This document shows, piece after piece, positions 53,824 to 62,901 of a DNA stretch of 64,000 nucleotides. The position numbers were made by a program, and so were the translations under genes. The stretch comes from Qipengyuania marincola (GTDB taxonomy: Bacteria > Pseudomonadota > Alphaproteobacteria > Sphingomonadales > Sphingomonadaceae). The notes under the pieces were generated by a model that saw only the letters and a list, made by a program, of their open reading frames with translations, was not told the DNA's origin and made no database searches. Positions within the stretch are counted from its first letter, which is position 1, and each line of letters starts with the position of its first letter. The stretch covers positions 434,001 through 498,000 of the forward strand of contig NZ_JARULC010000002.1 of NCBI RefSeq assembly GCF_029688625.1. The letters are read 5' to 3'.

Positions 53824-53852
53824 AGGGCGGTCCCGCAATGGGGCCGCCCTTT
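53824..53852 (+). terminator. Intrinsic terminator after rpsI
   Basis: GGGCGGTCCC and GGGGCCGCCC form a ten-base stem with one wobble pair around a five-base loop, followed by four T. It separates rpsI from the convergent phosphoesterase and may also work weakly on the other strand. Confidence 0.75.
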
Positions 53853-53864
53853 TCGCATCCATGG

Positions 53865-54725
53865 TCAATGGACCGGCGGATCGACCGGCGGCACGGCGCC
53901 GACTGGCGCAACCGGCTCGCCCTCTCTGCGCGGAGGCATCGCATCCTCCGGCACATCTTCGATCTGCATCGCCGAGGTCTCGAAGTCCTCAAGATTGCGC
54001 ACGCACACCCGCAGCTCGCTCCCGTCCCACGTAATCTCGTTGAAGCTCGGCGGAGTCGACCTCGTGCGCTGCGAGAGCGTACCGGCGCCAATCATCCGCA
54101 CCGGGCCGTGGTCGGTATCCTCCATGATGTCGAAAGCATCGTGCACATGGCCCGAAAGGACGGCCTCGACCGGACGCTTCGCCAGCGCACGCAGAGCCTT
54201 TTCGCCGTTCTTCGTCAGCGCGGTTCCCTGGGTGCCCACTTCGCGCAAGGGATGATGCACCGTCACCAATGCCCGCTCCCCAGGCGGCAGCGCGTCGATC
54301 TTCGCCAGACATTGCCGCAGCGCGGATTCGCTAACCCAGCCCTTCGACCAATTGAGCCTCGGTTGCGCGCGAACCGCTGTCTTCAGCGGCACGATCGCCA
54401 GATTGCCGAGATCGAGCGACTTCTCGACCTTCTCCTGCATTCCGCGAAATCGACGATAGGGAGCGAAGAACCGCTCGATCGGATTGAAATAGGGCATGTC
54501 GTGATTGCCGACTTCCACGGTCACCGGAACATCGAGAGCGTTGATCCAGCGGGTCGCCGCGGTAAATTCGCGGTGCCGGGCCCGCATGGTCAGGTCCCCG
54601 GTGATGGCCACGGCATCGGGTCTCAGCCGCTCGATCTCGTGCTCGACCCACGCGAGCGCGGCGCGATCCTCGAGTCCGAAATGAATGTCCGACAGGTGAA
54701 ATATGCGGCGAAAGTCAGAACCCAT
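53865..54725 (-). CDS. Metallophosphoesterase
   Basis: This 286-residue calcineurin-like phosphoesterase shows the full metal-binding set: HLSDIHFG near residue 10, AITGDLT, VEVGNHDMPY, VTVHHPL and LSGHVHDAFD. It has a proline-rich C-terminal tail. Members of this shape include cAMP phosphodiesterase CpdA-like and lipid-pathway phosphatases. Its start overlaps the end of the adjacent lipid kinase gene by 11 bases. Confidence 0.88.
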   Translation of the reverse strand: MGSDFRRIFHLSDIHFGLEDRAALAWVEHEIERLRPDAVAITGDLTMRARHREFTAATRWINALDVPVTVEVGNHDMPYFNPIERFFAPYRRFRGMQEKVEKSLDLGNLAIVPLKTAVRAQPRLNWSKGWVSESALRQCLAKIDALPPGERALVTVHHPLREVGTQGTALTKNGEKALRALAKRPVEAVLSGHVHDAFDIMEDTDHGPVRMIGAGTLSQRTRSTPPSFNEITWDGSELRVCVRNLEDFETSAMQIEDVPEDAMPPRREGEPVAPVGAVPPVDPPVH

Positions 54726-55572
54726 GGTCGGTCGCTAGCAGATCGGCTTCGAATTGTGCGATTTGTATTCTTGCGGTGGATCCCAGGGTCTTGGGTTCCC
54801 CGTCGAGCAGCACCTTGATTGGCTCTCCGTCGACATTGGCAATGCTGATTTCGTCGAACAGGCCGAGCCGTTCGTGCGGCCCCTCGCGAAACTGCCGGCG
54901 CAGAAGCGCCCAACCCTGCTGGACGTAACCAGCCAGATCATCCGCGCAATAGGCATCGACCTGCAGCCCGCGGGCGCTCGGCGTCAGTTCGATGAGCGGA
55001 TATCCGCTCTCGCGCCCGCATTGCGGCTGCATCAGGCGCACGCGCGCACCGCCTGTGGTTTCGGCGACAGCTTCGCCAGCCTCCTGCGCAATCCGAGCGA
55101 TGTCGACGTCGCGCATGGCCTCGCGCACATTGGCCCAGGTCGCTCCCGGACCAGCGAGAAAGCCGGCAAAGGCATCGCCAACCTCGCTCCGGACGACCGA
55201 GATGCGAACCGGGCGCGACGCGCCACGCGCCACACGGGCGACTATCTCCTCTCGCGTCGCTCCTTCGCCATGCAGGCGGCCGCTCAGGAGATTCATCGTC
55301 CCGCCAGGCAGGACGAGAATTTCCCCCGCCCACCCGGCAAGGGCATGCAACGCCGCATTGGCCGTGCCGTCGCCAGTATGCAGGACCAGCTGCTCGACCC
55401 CAGCCGCGTCGAGCGTTGCTGCATCCGGCAAGTCGTCGTCCGGCAGGCGCAGCACGCGATCGCAGCGCATCTCATGCTGATCGAGAAGGTCCTCGAGGTT
55501 GCGGATCGACTCCGCGCCGCTGCTCCCGCTTCTCTCGTTCACGATGAGCCAGCTGGAAGGAATCTGCGACAT
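54715..55572 (-). CDS. Diacylglycerol kinase-like lipid kinase
   Basis: This 285-residue protein has a shortened DAGK catalytic domain: SWLIVNERSGSSG, LVLHTGDGTANAALHAL near residue 70, and LPGGTMNLLSGRLHGEG. The remainder has the C-terminal beta-sandwich pattern ending LDGEPKTLGSTARIQIAQF. It is the second lipid kinase in the window and more divergent than the one at 1504. The starting ATG at 55572 follows an in-frame TTG. The substrate is unknown. Confidence 0.75.
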   Translation of the reverse strand: MSQIPSSWLIVNERSGSSGAESIRNLEDLLDQHEMRCDRVLRLPDDDLPDAATLDAAGVEQLVLHTGDGTANAALHALAGWAGEILVLPGGTMNLLSGRLHGEGATREEIVARVARGASRPVRISVVRSEVGDAFAGFLAGPGATWANVREAMRDVDIARIAQEAGEAVAETTGGARVRLMQPQCGRESGYPLIELTPSARGLQVDAYCADDLAGYVQQGWALLRRQFREGPHERLGLFDEISIANVDGEPIKVLLDGEPKTLGSTARIQIAQFEADLLATDHGF

Positions 55573-55609
55573 GAATCGCAAGCGCGCGATCGACAGGCTT
55601 TGTTCCCGC

Positions 55610-55876
55610 TCAGATCCGGTTGTTCAAAACCAGCCAGTAGAAAGTCGCATTCACCGCTGTGTACCCCCCGTAAAGCCATGCGGCGGCGGGCCAGCCGTGT
55701 CCCGCGAGCAGCATCGCCACGAGCAGGACGCCGAATTCGAAGGCCAGCGACACGCGGCCGCCGTTGCGTCGCAGGGTCGCAGGAAGGGTCTCGAGAATGG
55801 GGTGTCCGCTCTCGAGCATTGCCTTGCCGACCGCGAAATTGATCACGCCACAGATGAAGAGAAGGCCGAGCATCAT
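55610..55876 (-). CDS. Small membrane protein
   Basis: This 88-residue protein starts at one of two adjacent ATGs. It has about three hydrophobic segments (MMLGLLFICGVINFAVG, VSLAFEFGVLLVAMLLAG and AAWLYGGYTAVNATFYWLV), the size of a small integral membrane protein. No family is recognised. Confidence 0.6.
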   Translation of the reverse strand: MMLGLLFICGVINFAVGKAMLESGHPILETLPATLRRNGGRVSLAFEFGVLLVAMLLAGHGWPAAAWLYGGYTAVNATFYWLVLNNRI

Positions 55877-56011
55877 CGACTGACGGCATAGTCTCGACGC
55901 TTGCCGATTGCCAAGCGCCCTTCGTCGGCGCGCCGGCGCAATCCATCCAATCCGGTCGTCACCCGTCGAAACCCGCGTGCGATTACAGTTGTAGCTAGGC
56001 AATACAGGTGG

Positions 56012-56060
56012 GGCGGAGGGTCCTCCCCTACCAGTCCCCCAAAGTCCGGGACCCTCCGCC
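56012..56060 (+). promoter_or_regulatory. Strong hairpin in the urcA leader
   Basis: GGCGGAGGGTCC and GGACCCTCCGCC form a perfect twelve-base stem around a 25-base loop. It ends just before the ribosome-binding site (GGAGAG) of urcA. It has no T-run after it, so it is not an ordinary terminator. A regulatory RNA structure is possible. Confidence 0.6.
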
Positions 56061-56075
56061 AACTGGAGAGATGCC

Positions 56076-56372
56076 ATGAAAATCACCCTCGCAATTGCCG
56101 CCTTCGCCGGGCTCAGCCTCGCGATCCCTGCCCAGGCTTCCGATACACAAAGCATCGAAGTCCCGTTCGACGATCTGAACCTCGCCTCTGCAGCAGGTCA
56201 GGAGCGGCTTGATCGCCGGATCGAAGCCGCGGCGCGGACTGTGTGCGGCTACGAACGACGCACCGGCTCGCGGATTATCGACCACCAGACCCGCACCTGT
56301 CTCGATACCGCCCGCGCGAGCGCCCGCGCCAAGGTCGCCGAAGCCACCTCCGCCTTCACCAAGGGCGGTTGA
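56076..56372 (+). CDS. UrcA family secreted protein
   Basis: This 98-residue protein has a signal peptide (AGLSLAIPAQAS). The UrcA-family pattern follows: IEVPFDDLNLASAAGQERLDRRI near residue 27 (in part), a pair of cysteines (RTVCGYE and RTCLDTA) and an Ala/Arg-rich helix. UrcA proteins are small periplasmic proteins of unknown function common in sphingomonads. A strong hairpin occupies its leader. Confidence 0.85.
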   Translation: MKITLAIAAFAGLSLAIPAQASDTQSIEVPFDDLNLASAAGQERLDRRIEAAARTVCGYERRTGSRIIDHQTRTCLDTARASARAKVAEATSAFTKGG

Positions 56373-56445
56373 GTATCTTGAGAGCAGCTGACCAAGAGCA
56401 GCGCGAAACGGGCGGCTGATACCCCCAGTTCAGCCCTTTACCTAC

Positions 56446-56488
56446 GCCCCGACCGGAAGCAGTCCCCCGGTCGGGGCCGCCCTTTTTT
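56446..56488 (+). terminator. Probable intrinsic terminator after urcA
   Basis: GCCCCGACCGG and CCGGTCGGGGC form a perfect eleven-base stem with a ten-base loop. Six T follow after a short spacer. It lies between urcA and the convergent response regulator. Confidence 0.6.
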
Positions 56489-56529
56489 CCGAGATGATTA
56501 TTCGATCGACGCGCCGCGCGGGCAAAAAA

Positions 56530-57279
56530 TCAGCGTCCGGCCATTGCCTTGACCTTGGGCAGATAGGTTCTGCCGATACGCAGGGCCTCGTCTTCTCCGA
56601 GTTCCACCGACCAGACACCGAGGCCATCGTGGCGAAGACCGGTTATGCGGTCCTTGCGCAGGATGGTCGAACGGTGGATGCGGATGAACTTGGCCGGATC
56701 GAGGCGCTTCTCCAGCCCCGCGATGGTTTGCAGCAGCAAGTAGGTGCGCGCATCCTCGCCATCGCCGACATAGAGCCGGACGTAGTCGCGCTCGGCATCG
56801 ATCCGGCTCACTTCACTTGTGGCGATACGGATGAGTTCGGAACGGTGCGGAATCCACAGCTCCTCCAGCCACTGGCTCTCCGTTCGCTCGCCGTCGCCCC
56901 GGCGGGCCATGGCACGCTTGATGGCGCGCTCCAGGCGGTCGGGTTTTGCGGGCTTGAGCACGTAATCCACGGCGTCGAGGTCGAAAGCCTCGACTGCGTA
57001 ATTATCGTGCGCGGTCACGAACACGATCGCCGGTCGCTGCGCTTCCTTCGCAAGGGACCGTGCCACCGACAGGCCGTCGACCTCGGGCATGGTCATGTCG
57101 AGCAGTACCAGATCGGGCGTCAGAGCTTCGACGAGTCTCAGCGCCTGGGCACCGTCGCTCGCCGTGCCGACCACGGCCAGATCTTCCATCTTGGCGCAAA
57201 TGACCTGCATGCGTTCGACGGCCAACGGCTCGTCGTCGACGATCAGGGTGCGCAGCTTTTCGTTCGTCTCGTCAGCCAT
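56530..57279 (-). CDS. LytTR-family response regulator (second pair)
   Basis: This 249-residue regulator has a receiver domain (RTLIVDDEPLAVERM, phospho-acceptor in LVLLDMTMPEVDG near residue 60, and DYVLKPAKPDRLERA) and a LytTR DNA-binding domain (SRIDAERDYVRLYVGD, FIRIHRSTILRKDRI). Its start overlaps the kinase gene stop by eight bases. It is related to the regulator at 20927. Confidence 0.92.
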   Translation of the reverse strand: MADETNEKLRTLIVDDEPLAVERMQVICAKMEDLAVVGTASDGAQALRLVEALTPDLVLLDMTMPEVDGLSVARSLAKEAQRPAIVFVTAHDNYAVEAFDLDAVDYVLKPAKPDRLERAIKRAMARRGDGERTESQWLEELWIPHRSELIRIATSEVSRIDAERDYVRLYVGDGEDARTYLLLQTIAGLEKRLDPAKFIRIHRSTILRKDRITGLRHDGLGVWSVELGEDEALRIGRTYLPKVKAMAGR

Positions 57280-58501
57280 GTTTCACCAATGGTAGCCTGA
57301 GCTCAGTTTCATAGCCTTGCAGGGCCGGGCCGGAGGTGACCGTCGCCTCGTTGCCGAAGCGGGCTTCCAGCCGGTCGCGGACGTTGGCCAGGCCGATGCC
57401 GAAGCCGCCGCCATGGCCGCTCGGCACGCCCGGGCCGTCGTCGCTGACGGTGAGGACCAGGCGACCATACTCTTCGCGCGCGACGATCGAAACCGTCACC
57501 GGCCGGGCGCTGGCCGAAACCCCGTACTTGACCGAATTTTCCACCAGAGGTTGCAGGATCATGCCCGGCACCATGTAATTCGCGAGCTCCTGCGGGAGAT
57601 CGACCTTCACGCGAAGGCGCTTGGGGAAGCGCACGGCCTCGATTTCGAGATAGTGCTCCTGCAAATCTATTTCGTCCGCGAGCGTGACGTCGCCCGTCGA
57701 TTCGTCGGCCAGGCTGTGGCGATAGAAGCGCGAGATGGTCTGGATCATCTCCTCGGCCCGGTCGGTCTTGCCGGTCATGACCAGCGCCGACAGCGAGTTG
57801 AGCGTGTTGAACAGGAAATGGGGATTTACCTGATAGCGTAACGAGCGCAGCTCGGCAGCCTTGGCCGCACTGCGAAACCGTTCGCCTCGCCGCTCAGCCT
57901 CGCGGACCCGTGCGCCGGCAAGCAGGGCGAAGTAGATCGCGGCCCATGCCAGGAGCAGGAAGTACTGGCTGAGCGCCGATTCGACCAGGCGCAGCCAGCG
58001 ATCGCGACTGGTTTCTGCCGGCAGGACGACGCGACCCATCGTCGGGCTCGAGGGACGCAGGGGATCGTCGAGCCCGGCCTCTTGCGGCGTCGGCGCCTCG
58101 ATCACGATGTTTCCGGCCTCGTCGCGGCGCAGCGAGAAGCCACGCTCTTGGGCGATCTTGCTTTCGAGCTGCTTCTGCAGGTCGGCGAAAACAGTCTGGT
58201 TGATCTGCGCGATCAACATGGATGTCGGCAGGGCGAGGAGCACCGCCGCGGTAATCTGCAAGGCAAGGGAGCGGTGGTCGAACAGCCGGAGAACGAGCCA
58301 CAGGATGAAGGTCGCGCCGACGCCGCCGATCACCACCAGTCCGCGACGCATCAGGAGATCGGGCTGGATATCGAGGCCGACGACAAACCCGCGCAGGGTA
58401 AAAATCACGAAATAGGCAAGCCACAGGCCGATGATCGAGATCATCACCGTGCGCACGGTCAGGCGCGCTGAAGGTTCGGCGGGGGAAGTATCGCTTTTCA
58501 A
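57272..58501 (-). CDS. LytS-type sensor histidine kinase (second pair)
   Basis: This 409-residue kinase has N-terminal transmembrane segments and a periplasmic or loop region, then LRYQVNPHFLFNTLNSLSAL near residue 225 and the ATPase blocks LQPLVENSVKYGV, SDDGPGV and GIGLANVRDRLEARF. It forms a two-component system with the overlapping LytTR regulator. Confidence 0.9.
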   Translation of the reverse strand: MKSDTSPAEPSARLTVRTVMISIIGLWLAYFVIFTLRGFVVGLDIQPDLLMRRGLVVIGGVGATFILWLVLRLFDHRSLALQITAAVLLALPTSMLIAQINQTVFADLQKQLESKIAQERGFSLRRDEAGNIVIEAPTPQEAGLDDPLRPSSPTMGRVVLPAETSRDRWLRLVESALSQYFLLLAWAAIYFALLAGARVREAERRGERFRSAAKAAELRSLRYQVNPHFLFNTLNSLSALVMTGKTDRAEEMIQTISRFYRHSLADESTGDVTLADEIDLQEHYLEIEAVRFPKRLRVKVDLPQELANYMVPGMILQPLVENSVKYGVSASARPVTVSIVAREEYGRLVLTVSDDGPGVPSGHGGGFGIGLANVRDRLEARFGNEATVTSGPALQGYETELRLPLVKHG

Positions 58502-58581
58502 AACACCTACGCATTGGCCGGGCCGCGCCGGGAATGCCAGCCCGGCGGTCGAAAGCGTTCACACGTTGGTCGAACGCGAAG

Positions 58582-60108
58582 CTATTCGGCAGGCGCCAAG
58601 TCACCTTCGGCGATCCGGCGGCGCCACTCTGCCGGAGCGAGCGTGTGGACATTGTTGCCCTCGGCATCGACAGCTACGGTCACCGGCATGTCCTCGACCT
58701 CGAATTCGTAGATCGCCTCCATGCCCAGATCTTCGAATGCGACGACCTCCGCGCCCTTGATCGCCCGGCTGACCAGATAGGCCGCGCCGCCCGTCGCCAT
58801 CAGGTAGGCGACCTTGAAATTGCTGATCACCTCAACCGCATTGTGTCCGCGCTCAGCCTTGCCGATCATTGCAAGAAGCCCGAGATCGAGCATCATTTCG
58901 GTAAACTTGTCCATGCGGGTCGCGGTGGTCGGTCCGGCCGGGCCGACGACTTCGCCCATGACCGGATCGACCGGTCCGACGTAGTAAATGGCGCGGCCCT
59001 TGAAATCGACGGGCAGCTCTTCGCCTGCCTCGAGCATGTCGTGGATCCGCTTGTGCGCGGCGTCGCGCCCGGTGAGCATCTTGCCCGACAGCAAGAGGCG
59101 GTCGCCATGCTTCCAGCTTGCCACTTCTTCCGGGGTCAGCGCATCGAGATCGACGCGCTTGGCCGCGGCGTCGGGTTTCCAGGTGACCTGCGGATATTCG
59201 TCGAGTTTCGGCGGCTCGAGATAGGCCGGCCCGGATCCATCGAGGGTGAAATGCGCATGGCGGGTCGCCGCGCAATTGGGAATCATGGCCACCGGTTTCC
59301 CCGCGGCATGGCAAGGCGCGTCGAGGATCTTCACGTCGAGCACGGTCGAGAGGCCGCCGAGCCCCTGAGCCCCCACGCCCATCGCATTGACCGCATCGAA
59401 AATATCGATCCGCAATTGCTCGATGTCGTTTTGGGCCCCGCGCTTCTTCAGTTGGCCCATGTCGATCGGGTCCATCAGCGAGAGCTTGGCAAGCTTCATG
59501 CAATGCTCTGCCGTACCGCCGATACCGATGCCCAGCATGCCCGGCGGACACCAGCCGGCGCCCATCGACGGGATCTGCTCGATCACCCAGTCGACGATAT
59601 TGTCGGACGGGTTCATCATCTTGAACTTGGATTTGTTCTCGCTGCCGCCGCCCTTGGCCGCGACATCAATGCCCACGGTGTTGCCGGGCACCATTTCGAC
59701 CGACAGCACGCACGGCGTGTTGTCGCGCGTATTGCGGCGGGTAAAGGCCGGATCGGCCAGGATCGATGCGCGCAGCTTGTTGTCCGGATGATTGTAAGCG
59801 CGCCGCACGCCCTCGTCGACGACCTCCTGCAAACTGCGATCGCTGTCGAGGCGGCAGTTCTGGCCCCAACGGACGAAGACGTTGACGATCCCCGTGTCCT
59901 GGCAGATCGGCCTGTGCCCTTCGGCGCACATGCGGCTGTTGGTCAGGATCTGCGCGATCGCGTCCTTGGCCGCGGGGCCTTGCTCCGCCTCATAGGCTTC
60001 TCCCAGCGCGCGGATGTAGTCCATCGGATGGTAGTAGGAGATGAATTGCAGCGCGTCGGCCACGCTTTCGATCAGGTCGGCTTCGCTGATGCTGGTCATG
60101 TCGCTCAT
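58582..60108 (-). CDS. Fumarate hydratase, class I
   Basis: This 508-residue iron-sulfur enzyme converts fumarate to malate in the TCA cycle. It shows the cluster-ligand cysteines of class I: PICQDTGIVNVF near residue 70, PSMGAGWCPPGMLG and MIPNCAATRHAHF, plus the C-terminal KGGAAYLVSR-type region and AIKGAEVVAFEDLGMEAIYEF (in part). I chose the ATG at 60108. An upstream in-frame ATG at 60165 would add 19 residues. Iron-sulfur dependence links it loosely to the suf operon. Confidence 0.95.
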   Translation of the reverse strand: MSDMTSISEADLIESVADALQFISYYHPMDYIRALGEAYEAEQGPAAKDAIAQILTNSRMCAEGHRPICQDTGIVNVFVRWGQNCRLDSDRSLQEVVDEGVRRAYNHPDNKLRASILADPAFTRRNTRDNTPCVLSVEMVPGNTVGIDVAAKGGGSENKSKFKMMNPSDNIVDWVIEQIPSMGAGWCPPGMLGIGIGGTAEHCMKLAKLSLMDPIDMGQLKKRGAQNDIEQLRIDIFDAVNAMGVGAQGLGGLSTVLDVKILDAPCHAAGKPVAMIPNCAATRHAHFTLDGSGPAYLEPPKLDEYPQVTWKPDAAAKRVDLDALTPEEVASWKHGDRLLLSGKMLTGRDAAHKRIHDMLEAGEELPVDFKGRAIYYVGPVDPVMGEVVGPAGPTTATRMDKFTEMMLDLGLLAMIGKAERGHNAVEVISNFKVAYLMATGGAAYLVSRAIKGAEVVAFEDLGMEAIYEFEVEDMPVTVAVDAEGNNVHTLAPAEWRRRIAEGDLAPAE

Positions 60109-60252
60109 CGCAGCAAGTTCCCATGTTGCAGAATTGCGCTCCCCGATAGGCGTGTTGGCGGCCATCGGTCAAAGCGCTTGGACACAAAAGGTCTTGCGCC
60201 TAAAGCAAGCCTGCTTGACCCAGCGTGTTATCAAGGTAATACAGCACCAGCC

Positions 60253-60852
60253 ATGACCACCACAACTGCCTCTTCCATGGACTTCGCCGCCGCCCGCAAG
60301 GCAATGCTCGACAGCCAGCTACGCACGAGCGGCGTCAACCAGCCCTTCGTGCTCGAGCGGATGGGCTCGGTTCCCCGCGAAGATTTCGTGCCCGAAGCCA
60401 TGCGCACCGCCGCCTACAATGATCGCGCGATCCGCCTGGGCGACGGCAAGGTACTGCCCCAGCCACTGTTCCACGGCATGATGCTGGAGGAAGCGCAGCC
60501 GCTGGCCAGCGACGAGGTGCTCGTTGTCGACGGGGGAAGCGGATACCTGCCCGCACTGATCGAGCCGATGGTGAAATCGGTCCGCACCATGACTCCCGAC
60601 GAAGCCGCCGGTGGCCGCAAAAAGGGTAGCTATTCCCTCGTCCTGGTAGATGGCGCGATCGAGCATGTTCCCGCCGGCCTCGCCAAGCTGGTCGGCGACA
60701 ACGGACGCATCGTGACAGGCCAGATCGACAATGGCGTTACTCGCCTGGCAACCGGGCGCAAGACGGCCGGATCGCTCGCCTTGCTGCCGCTGGCCGAACT
60801 GGGCATTCCGCGGCTGGCGCAATTCGACCGTCCGAGCGGCTGGAGTTTCTGA
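60253..60852 (+). CDS. PIMT-like methyltransferase homologue with shortened core
   Basis: This 199-residue protein resembles protein-L-isoaspartate methyltransferases. The N-terminus (ARKAMLDSQLRTSGVNQ, VPREDFVPEAMR) and C-terminus match. The SAM-binding motif is VVDGGSGYLPALIE, but the segment between it and LVLVDGAIEHVPAGL is about 20-30 residues shorter than usual. The SAM-binding acid and following strands seem lost, so activity is doubtful. It is followed directly by tolC. Confidence 0.8.
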   Translation: MTTTTASSMDFAAARKAMLDSQLRTSGVNQPFVLERMGSVPREDFVPEAMRTAAYNDRAIRLGDGKVLPQPLFHGMMLEEAQPLASDEVLVVDGGSGYLPALIEPMVKSVRTMTPDEAAGGRKKGSYSLVLVDGAIEHVPAGLAKLVGDNGRIVTGQIDNGVTRLATGRKTAGSLALLPLAELGIPRLAQFDRPSGWSF

Positions 60853-62322
60853 ATGGCGCTACCACGCATCGGGACAGCACTTTCCGCAGGGGCCGCGGCC
60901 GGGGCGATGGCCTTTGCCTCGCCCGTCGCGGCCGACACGCTGCAAGAGGCGCTGGCAGCGGCCTATGTCAACAATCCTACGCTTCTTGCGGCCCGGGCCA
61001 ACCAGCGCGCAACTGATGAGAACGTCCCGATCCAGCGCGCGCAGGGCCTGCCCAATGTCACGGCGAGCGGGCAGTATATCGAATTCGTCAAACCTTCGCC
61101 CAATGCTTTCGCACCGACCGAACGGTTGTTTCAGGTCGGGCCGGATCTGAACGTCCCGCTTTACCAGGGCGGCGCCATCAAGAACTCGGTGAAGGCATCG
61201 CAAGAACGTGTCGCTGCGGGCCAGGCCGATCTGCGCGCAACCGAGAGCGCGCTCTTCAGCCAGGTCGTCGCCGCTTATATGGATGTCCTCCTGACGCAGG
61301 CCGTGGTGGGCTTGCGGGCCAACCAGATCGAGGTGCTCGGCGTAAATCTGCAGGCGACGTCCGACCGCTTCGAGATCGGCGATGTGACGCGCACTGATGT
61401 CGCCCAATCACAGGCGCGCCTCGCGGTCGCAGAAGGCGATTTCCGCAATGCGCAGGCCAATCTCATCAACGCGCGCGAGACCTATATCCGGCTCGTCGGC
61501 GAGGCGCCGGAGAATCTCCAGCAGCCGCCTGCCCTGCCGAATCTGCCGGAGAACGTCGGCGGCGCGGTGGCTGTCGCACTCGAAGCCAATCCCGATCTTA
61601 TCGCAGCAATCGAACGTGCACAGGCAGCGGGCTACGATGTCGAGGTGGCAGGTTCCGGCCGCCTCCCGAGCGTCACCGCCTTTGCCGGCCTCGACTACAC
61701 CGACTATTTCGGAACGCTTGCAGGCGGCGACCCGCGTCTCACGCAGACGGAAACCACGGCGAGCGCGGGCGTGCGGTTCTCGATCCCGATATTCCAGGGC
61801 GGACTGCCCGCCGCCCGCCAGCGCCAGGCGCAGGCGCGCGAGACTGCCGCACTCGAACAGGTGATCGCTGCCGAGCGCGAGGTTATCGCGCAGGTTCGTG
61901 CCGCCTGGTCGAGCTGGCAGGCTTCGCTCGCCGTCATCCAGAGCAGCCAGGTCGCAGTCGATGCAGCCGATCTGAGCCTCGAGGGCGTGCGCGCGGAGAA
62001 CTCGATCGGCAATCGGACGATCCTCGACGTGCTCAATGCGGAACAGGAGGTGCTTAACGCGCAGGTGCAGCTGGTGACCGCGCGCCGCAACGCCTATGTC
62101 GCCGGCTTCTCCCTGCTTGCCGCCATGGGTCGGGCCGAAGCGCGTGACCTGAATCTGGAAGGCGCAGGCGTGCTGTACGATCCGATGCTGAATTACGAGC
62201 GCGTGCGCGATCGCATCTGGGACTGGGACCGGGATCCCGAACCGGTAGCCTCGGCTTCGCGTACCGTCGACATTCCCGCCGCCAATGCCGATATCGCGGA
62301 AGAGGATGATTTCGCGGACTGA
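60853..62322 (+). CDS. tolC: TolC family outer-membrane protein
   Basis: This 489-residue outer-membrane efflux channel has a signal peptide (AGAMAFASPVAADT). Its TolC-like repeats include AAYVNNPTLLAARANQRAT, RTDVAQSQARLAVAEGDF and SIGNRTILDVLNAEQEVLNAQ (in part). It should form a trimeric export tunnel with an inner-membrane pump that is not in the window. Its ATG follows the preceding stop with no gap. Confidence 0.94.
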   Translation: MALPRIGTALSAGAAAGAMAFASPVAADTLQEALAAAYVNNPTLLAARANQRATDENVPIQRAQGLPNVTASGQYIEFVKPSPNAFAPTERLFQVGPDLNVPLYQGGAIKNSVKASQERVAAGQADLRATESALFSQVVAAYMDVLLTQAVVGLRANQIEVLGVNLQATSDRFEIGDVTRTDVAQSQARLAVAEGDFRNAQANLINARETYIRLVGEAPENLQQPPALPNLPENVGGAVAVALEANPDLIAAIERAQAAGYDVEVAGSGRLPSVTAFAGLDYTDYFGTLAGGDPRLTQTETTASAGVRFSIPIFQGGLPAARQRQAQARETAALEQVIAAEREVIAQVRAAWSSWQASLAVIQSSQVAVDAADLSLEGVRAENSIGNRTILDVLNAEQEVLNAQVQLVTARRNAYVAGFSLLAAMGRAEARDLNLEGAGVLYDPMLNYERVRDRIWDWDRDPEPVASASRTVDIPAANADIAEEDDFAD

Positions 62323-62385
62323 ATCGGCTAAGTGCAAGGCGCAGGAGCGCAACGAGGCGCGATTCGGCACAGGGGTAGGGCAAGG

Positions 62386-62856
62386 ATGAACCAGCCAGGC
62401 GAACCGTCGGTCGAGGAGATCCTCGACTCCATCAAGAAGGTGATCGCACGCGATTCCGGCGAAGCAGTCGGCATCGATCGGCGTCGCAAGCCTGCCGCAA
62501 CGGCCACCCCCGAACCAGCTGACGCCGAAGAGGCGGAGGAAGTGCTCGAACTCGAAGCCGATTTCGCGGTCGAGGATATGGTGGCGCAGGGCGATCACGA
62601 TGACATGGACGACGAGGACGCGCTGACCCGCGGCGACACACGCGAAGCGATGCGGCAGAATTTCGCCGCGCTCGCGATGCTGTCGCAGCCCGGCAAGCAA
62701 CCGCAAATTGTGCGCTCGGGCGAAACCTCGCTCGAGGGTCTGGTGCGCGAGATGCTGCGCCCGATGCTGCGCGAATGGCTCGACGCCAACCTGCCGGGAA
62801 TGGTGGAAGAGATGGTCAAGGCCGAGATCGCCCGGATCGCGGGCAAGCGCTCCTGA
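62386..62856 (+). CDS. popZ: PopZ-like (DUF2497) polar organising protein
   Basis: This 156-residue protein has the PopZ plan: an N-terminal helix (SVEEILDSIKKVIARD) that binds partners, an acidic Pro/Glu-rich middle, and a C-terminal oligomerisation block (LVREMLRPMLREWLDANLP, GMVEEMVKAEIARIA). PopZ anchors chromosome and polar factors in Caulobacter. The order tolC-popZ is common in alphaproteobacteria. Confidence 0.85.
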   Translation: MNQPGEPSVEEILDSIKKVIARDSGEAVGIDRRRKPAATATPEPADAEEAEEVLELEADFAVEDMVAQGDHDDMDDEDALTRGDTREAMRQNFAALAMLSQPGKQPQIVRSGETSLEGLVREMLRPMLREWLDANLPGMVEEMVKAEIARIAGKRS

Positions 62857-62901
62857 TCTAACCGCTTAACTTTGGCTGCCCGCGCGCCTAAGCCTGCGCG
62901 C

